A DNA stretch of 64,000 bases from assembly GCA_041685115.1 (NCBI GenBank), contig JAWLGK010000006.1, positions 62,001-126,000 of the forward strand. The letters are read 5' to 3'. This DNA comes from JALOAT01 sp041685115 (lineage in GTDB: Bacteria; Pseudomonadota; Gammaproteobacteria; Thiohalomonadales; Thiohalomonadaceae). The notes under the pieces are model-generated. The model did no database searches, had not been told where the DNA came from, and saw only the letters and a program-made list of their open reading frames with translations. Below, one piece after another: positions 25,091 through 33,077 of this stretch. Position 1 is the stretch's first letter, and every line of letters starts with the position of its first letter. A program made the position numbers and the translations under genes.

Positions 25091-25767
25091 GCGAATTCAA
25101 GCTGGTCGTCTTCGACTGGGACGGGACCCTGATGGACTCCCAGGCCCGTATCGTGGCTTGCCTGCGGGCGGCGGTAATGGACGTGGGCATTACCGCGCGC
25201 AGTGACGAGCAGTACCGGAACATCATCGGCCTCGGCCTCGGTGAGGCCATGCAGTCGCTATTTCCCGAGCACTCGCCCGAGACCCATGCCGCGCTGGTGG
25301 AGCGCTACCGCCATCATTTCCTGGGTGCGAACGCCACCCCGTCCACGTTGTTTGCGGGCGCCGAGGAAACCGTGCGCCACCTGGCCGAGCGCGGCCTGTT
25401 TCTGGCGGTCGCCACGGGCAAGGGCCGCAACGGGCTCGACCGCGTACTCGCTGACACGGGGCTCGGAAAGTGGTTCCATGCCACGCGCTGTGCGGACGAG
25501 ACCTTCTCCAAGCCCCATCCGCAGATGCTGCTCGAAATCATGGATGTGCTGGGTGCCGAGCCGCACGAGACGCTGATGGTGGGCGACACCGAGTACGACA
25601 TGGAACTGGCGCGCAACGCCGGCACCCATGCCCTGGCGGTGAGCTATGGTGTCCACGCCGTCGAGCGCCTGCTGGCGCACGATCCCCTTGGCTGCATCGA
25701 CGACATCCGCGAACTGATCTCCTGGATCGAGACGCGCCCGGCCACGGTGGGCCGGGTGACCCACTGA
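25087..25767 (+). CDS. HAD-family phosphatase (Gph-like)
   Basis: 226-residue haloacid dehalogenase-type hydrolase. Motif I DWDGT (nucleophile D10, acid D12), motif II ATGKGRNGLD (Thr near 115), motif III lysine in SKPHPQM, motif IV VGDTEYDMELARNAG. A helical cap domain lies between about 20 and 85 (C1-type). The gene is the usual neighbour of rluC and sppA in gammaproteobacteria, where it is annotated as phosphoglycolate phosphatase-like; the true substrate is not known. Overlaps rluC by 4 nt. Confidence 0.9.
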   Translation: MSEFKLVVFDWDGTLMDSQARIVACLRAAVMDVGITARSDEQYRNIIGLGLGEAMQSLFPEHSPETHAALVERYRHHFLGANATPSTLFAGAEETVRHLAERGLFLAVATGKGRNGLDRVLADTGLGKWFHATRCADETFSKPHPQMLLEIMDVLGAEPHETLMVGDTEYDMELARNAGTHALAVSYGVHAVERLLAHDPLGCIDDIRELISWIETRPATVGRVTH

Positions 25768-25777
25768 AAGCAAGGCG

Positions 25778-26731
25778 ATGAGCGAACAAGAAAACCAGCA
25801 AGGCGTTACCAGCCCGCACTTCGAGCGGGACATTCTCAACCGTCTGGCCTTCGCGGTAATCAACGAACAGCGCCGCGCCAGGCGCTGGGGCATCCTGTTC
25901 AAATCGCTCGGATTCCTCTACCTGTTCGCCCTGCTGGTTTTGCTGGTGGGTGACCGGGACAGCGGCGAGCCGAGTGGACGCCATACCGCCATGGTGGAGC
26001 TCAACGGGGTCATCGACGGCGTCAGCGGCGTGAGTGCCGATCAGATCATCGGCAGTCTGCGCAGCGCCTTCGGCAATGGCCAGGTTGCGGGGGTGATCCT
26101 GCGCATCAACAGCCCGGGCGGCAGCCCGGTGCAATCGGGCGAGATCTACGACGAGATCCGCCGCCTGCGCCAGGACCATCCGGACACGCCGGTCTATGCC
26201 GTGGTCGGCGATATTTGCGCCTCCGGCGGTTATTACGTGGCGGCAGCGACCGATGCCATCTACGTCAATCGCGCCAGCATCGTCGGCTCCATTGGCGTGC
26301 TCATGAACGGTTTCGGCTTCGTGGGCACCCTCGACAAGTTCGGTATCGAGCGCCGGCTCTATACCGCGGGCGAGAACAAGGGCTTCCTGGATCCGTTCAG
26401 TCCCGAGCAGCCGCAGCAGGTGGAGCATATCCGCGGCCTGCTTGACGACGTGCACCGCCAGTTCATTACCGCGGTGAAGGAAGGCCGCGGCGAACGCCTC
26501 AAGGATGAAGCGTCGGTCTTTTCCGGGTTGGTCTGGACGGGTGAGGAGGGCGTGAAGTTGGGGCTGGTCGATGGGCTCGGCAGTGCGGCTTACGTGGCCC
26601 GCGAGGTCATCGGCGCCGAGGACATCGTGGACTACACGGCAAAGCCGCCCTACCTCGACCGCTTCTTCGAGCGCTTCGGCGCCACGGCCATGAAGCTCAT
26701 GGCGGAGCAGGCGCTGCCGAAGCTGCGTTAA
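25778..26731 (+). CDS. sppA: Signal peptide peptidase SppA, short type
   Basis: 317-residue inner-membrane serine protease that degrades cleaved signal peptides. A cytoplasmic N-terminus, one helix (about 44-57), then a ClpP-like S49 domain: NSPGGSPVQSGEIYDEI (111-127), nucleophile S149 in DICASGGYYVA, and the general base K201 in AGENKGFLDPF. Single-domain (36K) form, where the catalytic Ser and Lys come from neighbouring subunits of an octamer. Ten nt after the HAD gene. Its stop is followed directly by repeat array 2. Confidence 0.94.
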   Translation: MSEQENQQGVTSPHFERDILNRLAFAVINEQRRARRWGILFKSLGFLYLFALLVLLVGDRDSGEPSGRHTAMVELNGVIDGVSGVSADQIIGSLRSAFGNGQVAGVILRINSPGGSPVQSGEIYDEIRRLRQDHPDTPVYAVVGDICASGGYYVAAATDAIYVNRASIVGSIGVLMNGFGFVGTLDKFGIERRLYTAGENKGFLDPFSPEQPQQVEHIRGLLDDVHRQFITAVKEGRGERLKDEASVFSGLVWTGEEGVKLGLVDGLGSAAYVAREVIGAEDIVDYTAKPPYLDRFFERFGATAMKLMAEQALPKLR

Positions 26732-26741
26732 GCCAGCGCCA

Positions 26742-27172
26742 GCGGTTGGAAAGGCATTCGCCCACGGGGTGGGCTCCTACGGGCGGTTCTCGATGCGTTG
26801 TAGGAGCCGACACTGTCGGCGAACGCGGTTTCGGTGGCTGCCGGCGGTTGGAAAGGCATTCGCCCACGGGGTGGGCTCCTACGGGCGGTTCTCGATGCGT
26901 TGTAGGAGCCGACACCGTCGGCGAACGTGGTTTCGGTTAACCGCCGGCGGTTGGGAAAGCCATTCGCCCACGGGGTGGGCTCCTACGGGCGGTTCTCGAT
27001 GCGTTGTAGGAGCCGACACTGTCGGCGAACGCGGTTTCGGTTAACCGCCGGCGGTTGGGAAAGCCATTCGCCCACGGTGTGGGCTCCTACGGGCGGTTCT
27101 CGATGCGTTGTAGGAGCCGACACTGTCGGCGAACGCGGTTTCGGTGACCGCCGGCGTTGGAAAGGTATTCGG
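26742..27172. repeat. Tandem array of ~103-bp repeats, array 2 (inverted relative to array 1)
   Basis: Four units begin near 26742, 26844, 26947 and 27051, plus a stub at about 27152-27168. Each has GCGGTTGGRAAGGCATTCGC, CCCACGGGGTGGGCTCCTAC, a CGGTTCTCGATGCGTT linker and TAGGAGCCGACACTGTCGGC then GAACGCGGTTTCGGT. They are reverse complements of the units at 18658-19020, differing mainly in the linker. The array occupies the whole gap between the convergent sppA and maf genes and runs up to the maf stop codon; some stems probably serve as terminators. Confidence 0.9.
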
Positions 27173-27757
27173 CTAAAGGACGGGCACGCCGGCTTTTGCG
27201 AGCATATCCACGAGGCGGATGAGGGGGAGCCCAACGAGGGCGTTGGGATCGTGGCCCTCCAGGCGTTCGAAGAGGGCGATGCCGAGGCCTTCCGATTTGA
27301 AGCTGCCGGCGCAGTTGTACGGCCGTTCGCGGGCGAGATAGCCTTCGATCTGCGCATCACTGAGCGTGCGGAACACCACACCGAAGGGCACCAGGTCCAC
27401 CTGCGCGGTGCCATTGCGGCCGTCGAACAGGCACAGCCCGGTCAGGAACTGCACCGCCTTTCCGGAGGCGGCGCGCAGCTGTGCGGTGGCACGGGCATGA
27501 TCGCCCGGTTTGCCGAGCACCCGGCCTTCCAGTACCGCTACCTGATCGGAACCGATGACCAGGGCGCCCGGGTGTCTCTCGGCCACGGCGCGCGCCTTGG
27601 CTTCCGCCAGGCGTCGCACCAGCGACTCCGGTGATTCGCCGGGCAGGGCACCCTCGTCCACCTCGGGTGCCGCCACCTGGAAGGGAAGACCGAGCTTTGC
27701 CAGCAACTCGCGCCGGTACGGCGAGGTGGACGCCAGGACCAGCGGCGGCCTGCTCAT
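27173..27757 (-). CDS. maf: Maf/YceF nucleotide pyrophosphatase
   Basis: 194 residues. House-cleaning enzyme that hydrolyses modified nucleotides; the YceF subgroup prefers 7-methyl-GTP. Start RPPLVLASTSPYRRELLAKLG with the S-x-S-x-x-R-x-x-L-L Maf motif, EVDE at about 33-36, SDQVAVLEGRVLGKPG (about 69-84) and the end segment GLGIALFERLEGHDPNALVGLP. The ATG overlaps the stop of pycB by 4 nt, so it is translated at the tail of the pyc operon although by origin it belongs to the sppA-yceD block. Confidence 0.93.
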   Translation of the reverse strand: MSRPPLVLASTSPYRRELLAKLGLPFQVAAPEVDEGALPGESPESLVRRLAEAKARAVAERHPGALVIGSDQVAVLEGRVLGKPGDHARATAQLRAASGKAVQFLTGLCLFDGRNGTAQVDLVPFGVVFRTLSDAQIEGYLARERPYNCAGSFKSEGLGIALFERLEGHDPNALVGLPLIRLVDMLAKAGVPVL

Positions 27758-29568
27758 TCGATCTCGACCAGCGCCTCGTCGGGGGTCACGCGATCGCCCT
27801 TCTGCACGTGCACGGCGACGACCGTGCCGGACATGGGAGCCTGGACTTCCGATTCCATCTTCATGGCCTCGGTCACCAGCACCGGATCTCCTGCCTTCAC
27901 GGCGGTCCCCACCTGTACCAGCACATCGACAATGGTGCCGGGCATGGAAGTGGTTACGTGCCCCGGCTTGGTGGCGCGGGGGCGCTTGCCGTTGGCGGCC
28001 GATGTACCGCCGTTCTGCTTTTCCGTGAACATCTCCTGGAGGATCTCCACGTCGATCTCCTCGGGGATGCCGTCCACGGTCACATAGAACGGGCGTTTGT
28101 CGCGCGACTTGTGGCCCGCGCCGGTGAGCTGGATATGATAGGTCTCACCGTGCAGCGTGACGCTGAATTCCGTCGGCACGGCGCGCACTTCACCACTTTC
28201 ACTCGGCAGCGGCTCAAGGGCCTCGGGCTTGAGAGTGCCGGCGGCGCGCTGTTCGAAGTACTCGCGCGCCACATCCGGGAACATGGCAAAGCTGAGCACG
28301 TCCTCTTCGCTGCGCGCGAGACTGCCGATCTGATCACGTAGATTGTCCAGTTCCGCATTCAACAGATCGGCCGGACGGCAGGTGATCACCTCTTCGGTAC
28401 CGATGGCCTGCTGACGCACGATGGAATTCACTGCACCGGGCGCCTTGCCGTAACGGCCTTGCAGGTAGAATCTCACCTCGTTGGTGATGTTCTTGTAGCG
28501 TGTGCCCGTGAGCACGTTGAGCACCGCCTGGGTGCCGACGATCTGGGAGGTGGGTGTGACCAGGGGAGGGAAGCCCAGGTCTTCGCGCACGCGCGGTACC
28601 TCGGCCAGCACGTCGTTCATGCTCTTCAGCGCGCCCTGCTCGCGCAGCTGATTGGCCAGATTCGAGATCATGCCGCCCGGCACCTGATTCACCTGTACAC
28701 GCGTATCGACGCCGGTGTAGTCACTCTCGAACTGGTGATATTTCTTGCGCACGTCGTGGAAGTAGAAGCCGATCTCCTGCAGCAGTTCCAGATCGAGGCC
28801 GGTGTCGTACTCGGTGCCGCGCAGGGCCGCGACCATGCTTTCGGTGGGTGAATGGGACGTACCGCCGGCCATGGACGAGATGGCGGTGTCGATGTGCGAG
28901 CAACCGTTTTCAATCGCCTTCAGGTGGCACATGGCGGCGAGCCCCGCCGTGTCGTGGGTGTGCAGGTGCAGCGGCACCTTGACGGCGCTGCGCAGTGCCT
29001 TGAACAGGTCCGCGGTGGCCATGGGCGTGAGCAGACCTGCCATGTCCTTGATGCAGATACTGTCGCAACCCATACCCTCCAGTTCGTGCGCCATGGCGAC
29101 GAACTGTTCGATGCCGTGCACTGGGCTGGTGGTGTAGGAGATCGCGCCCTGGGCGTGCTTGCCAGACGCCTTCACGCTCTCGATGGCCACCTGGAGGTTG
29201 CGCGTGTCGTTGAGGGCGTCGAAGATGCGGAACACATCGATACCGGTCTCGGCGGCCTTGCTCACGAAGGCACGTACCACGTCATCGGAATAGTGACGAT
29301 AGCCGAGCAGGTTCTGCCCGCGCAGCAGCATTTGCAGCTTGGTATTGGGCAGTGCCTTGCGCAACGCGCGCAGGCGGTCCCAGGGATCTTCGCGCAGGAA
29401 ACGCAGGCAGGCGTCGAAGGTGGCGCCGCCCCACACTTCGAGCGACCAGAAACCCACGCGATCGAGTCTGTCGCAAATGGGCAACATGTCCTCGGTACGC
29501 ATCCGCGTGGCGATCAGGGACTGGTGCGCGTCGCGCAGCACCGTTTCGGTGATCTGAACTTTGGGCAT
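27754..29568 (-). CDS. pycB: Pyruvate carboxylase subunit B (carboxyltransferase plus biotin carrier)
   Basis: 604 residues. N-terminal HMGL-like carboxyltransferase TIM barrel with TETVLRDAHQSLIATRMRT (about 7-25) and the zinc/pyruvate site region LHTHDTAGLA (about 196-205); conserved middle domain; C-terminal biotinyl domain with EAMKMES, biotinylated at K570. The architecture is shared by oxaloacetate decarboxylase alpha subunits. Pairing with a biotin carboxylase gene (31 nt away) and lack of oadB/oadG membrane subunits point to two-subunit pyruvate carboxylase making oxaloacetate for the TCA cycle. Confidence 0.9.
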   Translation of the reverse strand: MPKVQITETVLRDAHQSLIATRMRTEDMLPICDRLDRVGFWSLEVWGGATFDACLRFLREDPWDRLRALRKALPNTKLQMLLRGQNLLGYRHYSDDVVRAFVSKAAETGIDVFRIFDALNDTRNLQVAIESVKASGKHAQGAISYTTSPVHGIEQFVAMAHELEGMGCDSICIKDMAGLLTPMATADLFKALRSAVKVPLHLHTHDTAGLAAMCHLKAIENGCSHIDTAISSMAGGTSHSPTESMVAALRGTEYDTGLDLELLQEIGFYFHDVRKKYHQFESDYTGVDTRVQVNQVPGGMISNLANQLREQGALKSMNDVLAEVPRVREDLGFPPLVTPTSQIVGTQAVLNVLTGTRYKNITNEVRFYLQGRYGKAPGAVNSIVRQQAIGTEEVITCRPADLLNAELDNLRDQIGSLARSEEDVLSFAMFPDVAREYFEQRAAGTLKPEALEPLPSESGEVRAVPTEFSVTLHGETYHIQLTGAGHKSRDKRPFYVTVDGIPEEIDVEILQEMFTEKQNGGTSAANGKRPRATKPGHVTTSMPGTIVDVLVQVGTAVKAGDPVLVTEAMKMESEVQAPMSGTVVAVHVQKGDRVTPDEALVEIE

Positions 29569-29599
29569 GGCGATTACCTTGGCCGGAAAACGAGTTTTG

Positions 29600-31018
29600 T
29601 CAGAAGCCCATGGAGGCGGCGAGTGCCGCTGCCATGGCGGCAGCGAGTTCCCGGGGCGGACGCCTCACCGAGTAGGCGGTCAGCTCGGGATGGGCCTCCA
29701 CGAAGCTGGTCGTGAAGTTTCCTTGGCGGAATTCCGGTGAACGCAGAATCTCGCGATGGTAGGGCATGGTGGTTTTCACACCGTAGACACCGATGTCACG
29801 CAGTGAACGCTCGGCGCGTGCCAGCAGGGATTCCCAATCCAGCGCCCACACGATGAGCTTGGCGCACATGGAATCGTAGTAGGGCGGGATTTCATAGCCC
29901 GTATAGATGGCGCCGTCGATGCGTACGCCGGGGCCGCCAGGGGCGAAATAACGGGTGATCTTGCCGAAACTGGGCAGGAAACCGTTTTTGGGATCCTCCG
30001 CGTTGATGCGGAATTCCATGGCAAAGCCACGCGGCTGGATGTCGGCTTGGGTGTAGCGCAGCGGTAGATCGGCAGCAATGCGGATCTGCTCCTGCACGAT
30101 GTCCACGCCGGTGATTTCCTCGGTGATCGGATGCTCCACCTGCAGGCGCGTGTTCATCTCCATGAAATAGAAGTTACCGCTGTGATCCAGCAGGAACTCT
30201 ACGGTGCCTGCATTGCGGTAACCCACGGTTTGGGCTGCCATGACCCCCAAGTTGCCCACGTATTCGCGCTGCTCGGGTGTGAGCTGCGGAGAAGGGGCAA
30301 TCTCGATGAGTTTTTGGTGGCGTCGCTGAATGGAACAGTCGCGCTCGTAGAGGTGGATCACGTTGCCGTGGTGATCGGCCAGGATCTGCACCTCGATGTG
30401 GCGAGGATCGTCGATGCACTTCTCCAGGAACACCTCGGCACTGCCGAAGGCCTTGGTAGCCTCGGAGATGACGCGCTCGTAGTTCTTGGAGAGTTCGTCG
30501 GCGCTGGCACAGCGGCGGATGCCGCGGCCACCGCCACCGGAGGTGGCCTTGAGCATGACCGGATAGCCGAGGCGTTCGGCTACGGCCAGGGCTTCTTCAA
30601 GACCCGAGACGTTGCCGTCGCTGCCCGGTGTCACAGGGACACCAGCGGCGATCATGGCCTGACGGGCCGCGGTCTTGTCGCCCATGCGACGGATCACGTC
30701 GGGCGTCGGGCCGATAAAACGGATACGGCGCCGGGCGCAGATTTCCGCGAGTTCGGCATTTTCGGAAAGGAAGCCGTAGCCCGGATGCAGTGCGTCGCAG
30801 CCGGTGGCGACCGCGAGATTCACGAGACGATGGGCGTTCAGATAGCCGGCGACAGTGTCAGGCCCGAGACTGTAGGCCTCGTCCGCTTTCTTCACGTGCA
30901 GGGCATGACGGTCCGCTTCGGCATAAACCGCAACGGAACGGATACCCATTTCAGCACAGGCACGGACGATGCGGACCGCGATTTCGCCGCGGTTAGCGAT
31001 GAGGATTTTCTTGATCAC
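29600..31018 (-). CDS. pycA: Pyruvate carboxylase subunit A (biotin carboxylase)
   Basis: 472 residues. ATP-grasp enzyme that carboxylates the biotin on PycB with bicarbonate. Start MIKKILIANRGEIAVRIVRA, GYGFLSENAELAE (about 81-93), glycine-rich ATP loop KATSGGGGRGIRR (about 157-169), HIEVQILADHHGN (about 207-219), MEMNTRLQVEHPITEEITG (about 286-304). Similar in length to AccC but the tail beyond residue 450 and its partner identify a PycA. First gene of the minus-strand unit pycA-pycB-maf. The 184 nt to the divergent yceD contain its promoter region, not resolved. Confidence 0.9.
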   Translation of the reverse strand: MIKKILIANRGEIAVRIVRACAEMGIRSVAVYAEADRHALHVKKADEAYSLGPDTVAGYLNAHRLVNLAVATGCDALHPGYGFLSENAELAEICARRRIRFIGPTPDVIRRMGDKTAARQAMIAAGVPVTPGSDGNVSGLEEALAVAERLGYPVMLKATSGGGGRGIRRCASADELSKNYERVISEATKAFGSAEVFLEKCIDDPRHIEVQILADHHGNVIHLYERDCSIQRRHQKLIEIAPSPQLTPEQREYVGNLGVMAAQTVGYRNAGTVEFLLDHSGNFYFMEMNTRLQVEHPITEEITGVDIVQEQIRIAADLPLRYTQADIQPRGFAMEFRINAEDPKNGFLPSFGKITRYFAPGGPGVRIDGAIYTGYEIPPYYDSMCAKLIVWALDWESLLARAERSLRDIGVYGVKTTMPYHREILRSPEFRQGNFTTSFVEAHPELTAYSVRRPPRELAAAMAAALAASMGF

Positions 31019-31164
31019 GCAAGGAATTCCTGAGCGCCTGATGAGGGAACCAATAAAAAAAGCGAAGGGTATTACACCCGTCGCCGCCGCGACGAATATC
31101 CCCGGAAATCCCCTACAGTGTCAACCCACTTGATGGATTTTCGCGTTTCCAGGCGGGTGTCATT

Positions 31165-31193
31165 TTGACAGCGTCAAGGGCGATGCGTATCAT
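31165..31193 (+). promoter_or_regulatory. Sigma-70 promoter of yceD-rpmF-plsX
   Basis: Consensus-grade TTGACA (31165-31170), 17-nt spacer, TATCAT (31188-31193). The start codon of yceD follows only 9 nt after the -10 box, so the transcript should begin about 2-4 nt before the ATG and lack a Shine-Dalgarno site. The best vegetative promoter seen in the window; it probably drives the ribosomal protein and lipid synthesis operon. Confidence 0.85.
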
Positions 31194-31202
31194 ACGCCGG
31201 TT

Positions 31203-31730
31203 ATGTCAGACGGCCGCTTGCCCGACAAAATCGACCCGGTCCGCCTAGCGGAAGGGCGTCGCATGCTGCGGGGAGAACTCCCGGTCGCGGCCATGACCCG
31301 ATTGGTGGATCTGCTCACCGACGACCGCGGCACGGTGCACGTGGACATCCAGTGCGGCGTGGACCCGGAAGGCATCCGCTATTTGCGCGGCAGCCTGTCG
31401 GCTGAGGTGGGCATGCAGTGCCAGCGATGCCTGGAAGATTTCCGGCAGCCGCTGAAAAGCGAATTCGCCCTCGGCGTGGTAGCCCACGAATCCGTGGCCG
31501 AGCGTCTGCCGGAACACTACGAGCCCCTGGTGGTGGGTGAGGAACCCATTTTCCTGCGCGACATCGTGGAAGACGAATTGATACTATCGCTGCCCATCGT
31601 GCCCAAGCACCCGGAAGGGCTATGCCCCGCCGGCAAGGGTGGAGATGACGATTTGGCAGAGGCGCCGCGCGAGAACCCGTTTGCGGCCCTCAAGAGTTTG
31701 AAAACGAAAAAAGTACCTGACGAGGAATAG
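31203..31730 (+). CDS. yceD: YceD / DUF177 (23S rRNA accumulation protein)
   Basis: 175 residues. YceD proteins are needed for normal 23S rRNA accumulation and are nearly always encoded before rpmF. Hallmarks: MQCQRCLEDF (about 73-82) in the core, DIVEDELILSLPIVPKH (about 118-134) and a final cysteine plus the C-terminal NPFAALKSLK (about 158-167). No ribosome site before the ATG because of the adjacent promoter. Two nucleotides separate its stop from rpmF. Confidence 0.93.
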   Translation: MSDGRLPDKIDPVRLAEGRRMLRGELPVAAMTRLVDLLTDDRGTVHVDIQCGVDPEGIRYLRGSLSAEVGMQCQRCLEDFRQPLKSEFALGVVAHESVAERLPEHYEPLVVGEEPIFLRDIVEDELILSLPIVPKHPEGLCPAGKGGDDDLAEAPRENPFAALKSLKTKKVPDEE

Positions 31731-31732
31731 CA

Positions 31733-31912
31733 ATGGCCGTACAGCAGAACCGCAAGACGCCGTCCAAGCGTGGCATGCGTCGCTCCCACGACGCCCTCAC
31801 GGCGCGTGCGCTCTCCACCGAGTCCACCACCGGCGAGACCCATCTGCGTCACCACGTGAGCCCGGATGGCTTCTACCGTGGCCGCAAGATCGTGAACACC
31901 AAGGGCGAATAA
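31733..31912 (+). CDS. rpmF: 50S ribosomal protein L32
   Basis: 59-residue basic protein, MAVQQNRKTPSKRGMRRSHD at the start and LRHHVSPDGFYRGRKIV near the end, the standard L32 signature. Full normal length. Like many gammaproteobacterial L32 proteins it lacks the zinc-binding cysteines (a C-minus form). The yceD end with GAGGAATAGCAATG supplies the ribosome site. Co-transcribed with yceD and, through a hairpin region, plsX. Confidence 0.96.
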   Translation: MAVQQNRKTPSKRGMRRSHDALTARALSTESTTGETHLRHHVSPDGFYRGRKIVNTKGE

Positions 31913-31966
31913 CTGACGCTGCTGCCGGAAAGCCGTCAAAAAAACGGCTGCCGCGCGGGTCTGACG

Positions 31967-31996
31967 ACGGGCCGGGCCGTACAGGTACCGGCCCGT
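31967..31996 (+). terminator. Hairpin between rpmF and plsX
   Basis: 9-bp stem ACGGGCCGG / CCGGCCCGT with a 12-nt loop, followed by TGTTCGTT. A smaller stem AGCCGT-CAAAAAA-ACGGCT (31931-31949) lies upstream. Probably a partial terminator or processing site that lets L32 be expressed above the lipid genes. Confidence 0.5.
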
Positions 31997-32048
31997 TGTT
32001 CGTTGGCCCTACGTCGGTGACTCCGGCGTGCAGGCTCGGTGAGAATTC

Positions 32049-33077
32049 ATGACAGCCCTGACTTCCATAGCGCTTGATGCCATGGGGGGCGACCACGGTC
32101 CCAAGGTGGTCATCCCCGCGGCCAAGCGCGCATTGTCCGAATATCCCCACATCAAGCTCATCCTGGTCGGCGACCAGGCATTGCTGATGGCCGAACTCTC
32201 TGCCCACGGCATGGCCCCGGGCGAGCGACTGTCCATTCAACATGCCTCGCAGGTCGTGGGCATGGATGAACCACCCTCCCAGGCGCTGCGCGGCAAGAAG
32301 GACTCGTCCATGCGCGTGGCCATCAACCTGGTGAAGGACGGTGTGGCCAAGGCCTGCGTGAGCGCGGGCAACACCGGCGCGCTCATGGCCACCGCGCGGT
32401 TCGTGCTCAAGACGCTGCCCGGCATCGATCGCCCCGCCATCATCACCGCACTGCCCACCGTTCGCGGTCATTCCTACGTGCTCGACCTGGGTGCGAACGT
32501 GGATTCGGGCGCCGACAACCTCTACGAATTCGCCGTCATGGGCTCGGTGCTGTGCAGCGCCGTGGAAAACCTCGAACGCCCGACGGTGGGCCTGCTCAAC
32601 GTGGGCGAAGAGGAAATCAAAGGCAACGAGCAGGTCAAGGAGGCCGCCCGCCTGCTGGCCGCGAGCAAGCTCAATTACGTGGGCTTCGTGGAAGGCGACG
32701 ACATTTACAAAGGCACCGTCGACGTGGTGGTGTGCGACGGCTTCGTCGGTAATGTGGCCCTCAAGACCAGCGAAGGCGTGGCCAAGATGATCAGCCACTA
32801 CATGAAGGCCGAGTTCAACAGGAACCTCTTCACACGCCTGGCCGGATTGGTTGCGCTGCCGGTGCTGAAGGCGTTCCGTTCCCGTATCGACCCGCGCGCC
32901 TACAACGGCGCGAGCCTGGTAGGCCTGCGTGGCATCGTCATCAAGAGCCACGGCGGCGCCGACGCCTTTGCCTTCAGCCAGGCCATCAAGGAAGCCGTGA
33001 TAGAAACCAGGAAGAACGTCCCCGAACTCATCAACGAGCAGCTGGGGACGCTACTGCAAGAGAGGCATGCGGTTTGA
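32049..33077 (+). CDS. plsX: Phosphate acyltransferase PlsX
   Basis: Makes acyl-phosphate from acyl-ACP for phospholipid synthesis with PlsY. 342 residues. Start IALDAMGGDHGPKVVIPAAK (about 7-26), ACVSAGNTGALMA (about 103-115), LDLGANVDSGADNLYEFA (about 145-162), VGLLNVGEEEIKGNEQVKE (about 183-201), VVVCDGFVGNVALKTSEG (about 231-248), GLRGIVIKSHGGAD. All motifs present. Stop overlaps the TTG start of fabH by 3 nt. Confidence 0.96.
   Translation: MTALTSIALDAMGGDHGPKVVIPAAKRALSEYPHIKLILVGDQALLMAELSAHGMAPGERLSIQHASQVVGMDEPPSQALRGKKDSSMRVAINLVKDGVAKACVSAGNTGALMATARFVLKTLPGIDRPAIITALPTVRGHSYVLDLGANVDSGADNLYEFAVMGSVLCSAVENLERPTVGLLNVGEEEIKGNEQVKEAARLLAASKLNYVGFVEGDDIYKGTVDVVVCDGFVGNVALKTSEGVAKMISHYMKAEFNRNLFTRLAGLVALPVLKAFRSRIDPRAYNGASLVGLRGIVIKSHGGADAFAFSQAIKEAVIETRKNVPELINEQLGTLLQERHAV

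Noticed and set aside
26742..27172. CRISPR array
   Set aside because: Period of ~103 bp with units similar along their whole length, no short repeats with unique spacers, and no cas genes.
26746..27634. Plus-strand frames with repeated RFSMRCRSRHCRR segments
   Set aside because: They read the 103-bp array and the antisense of maf.
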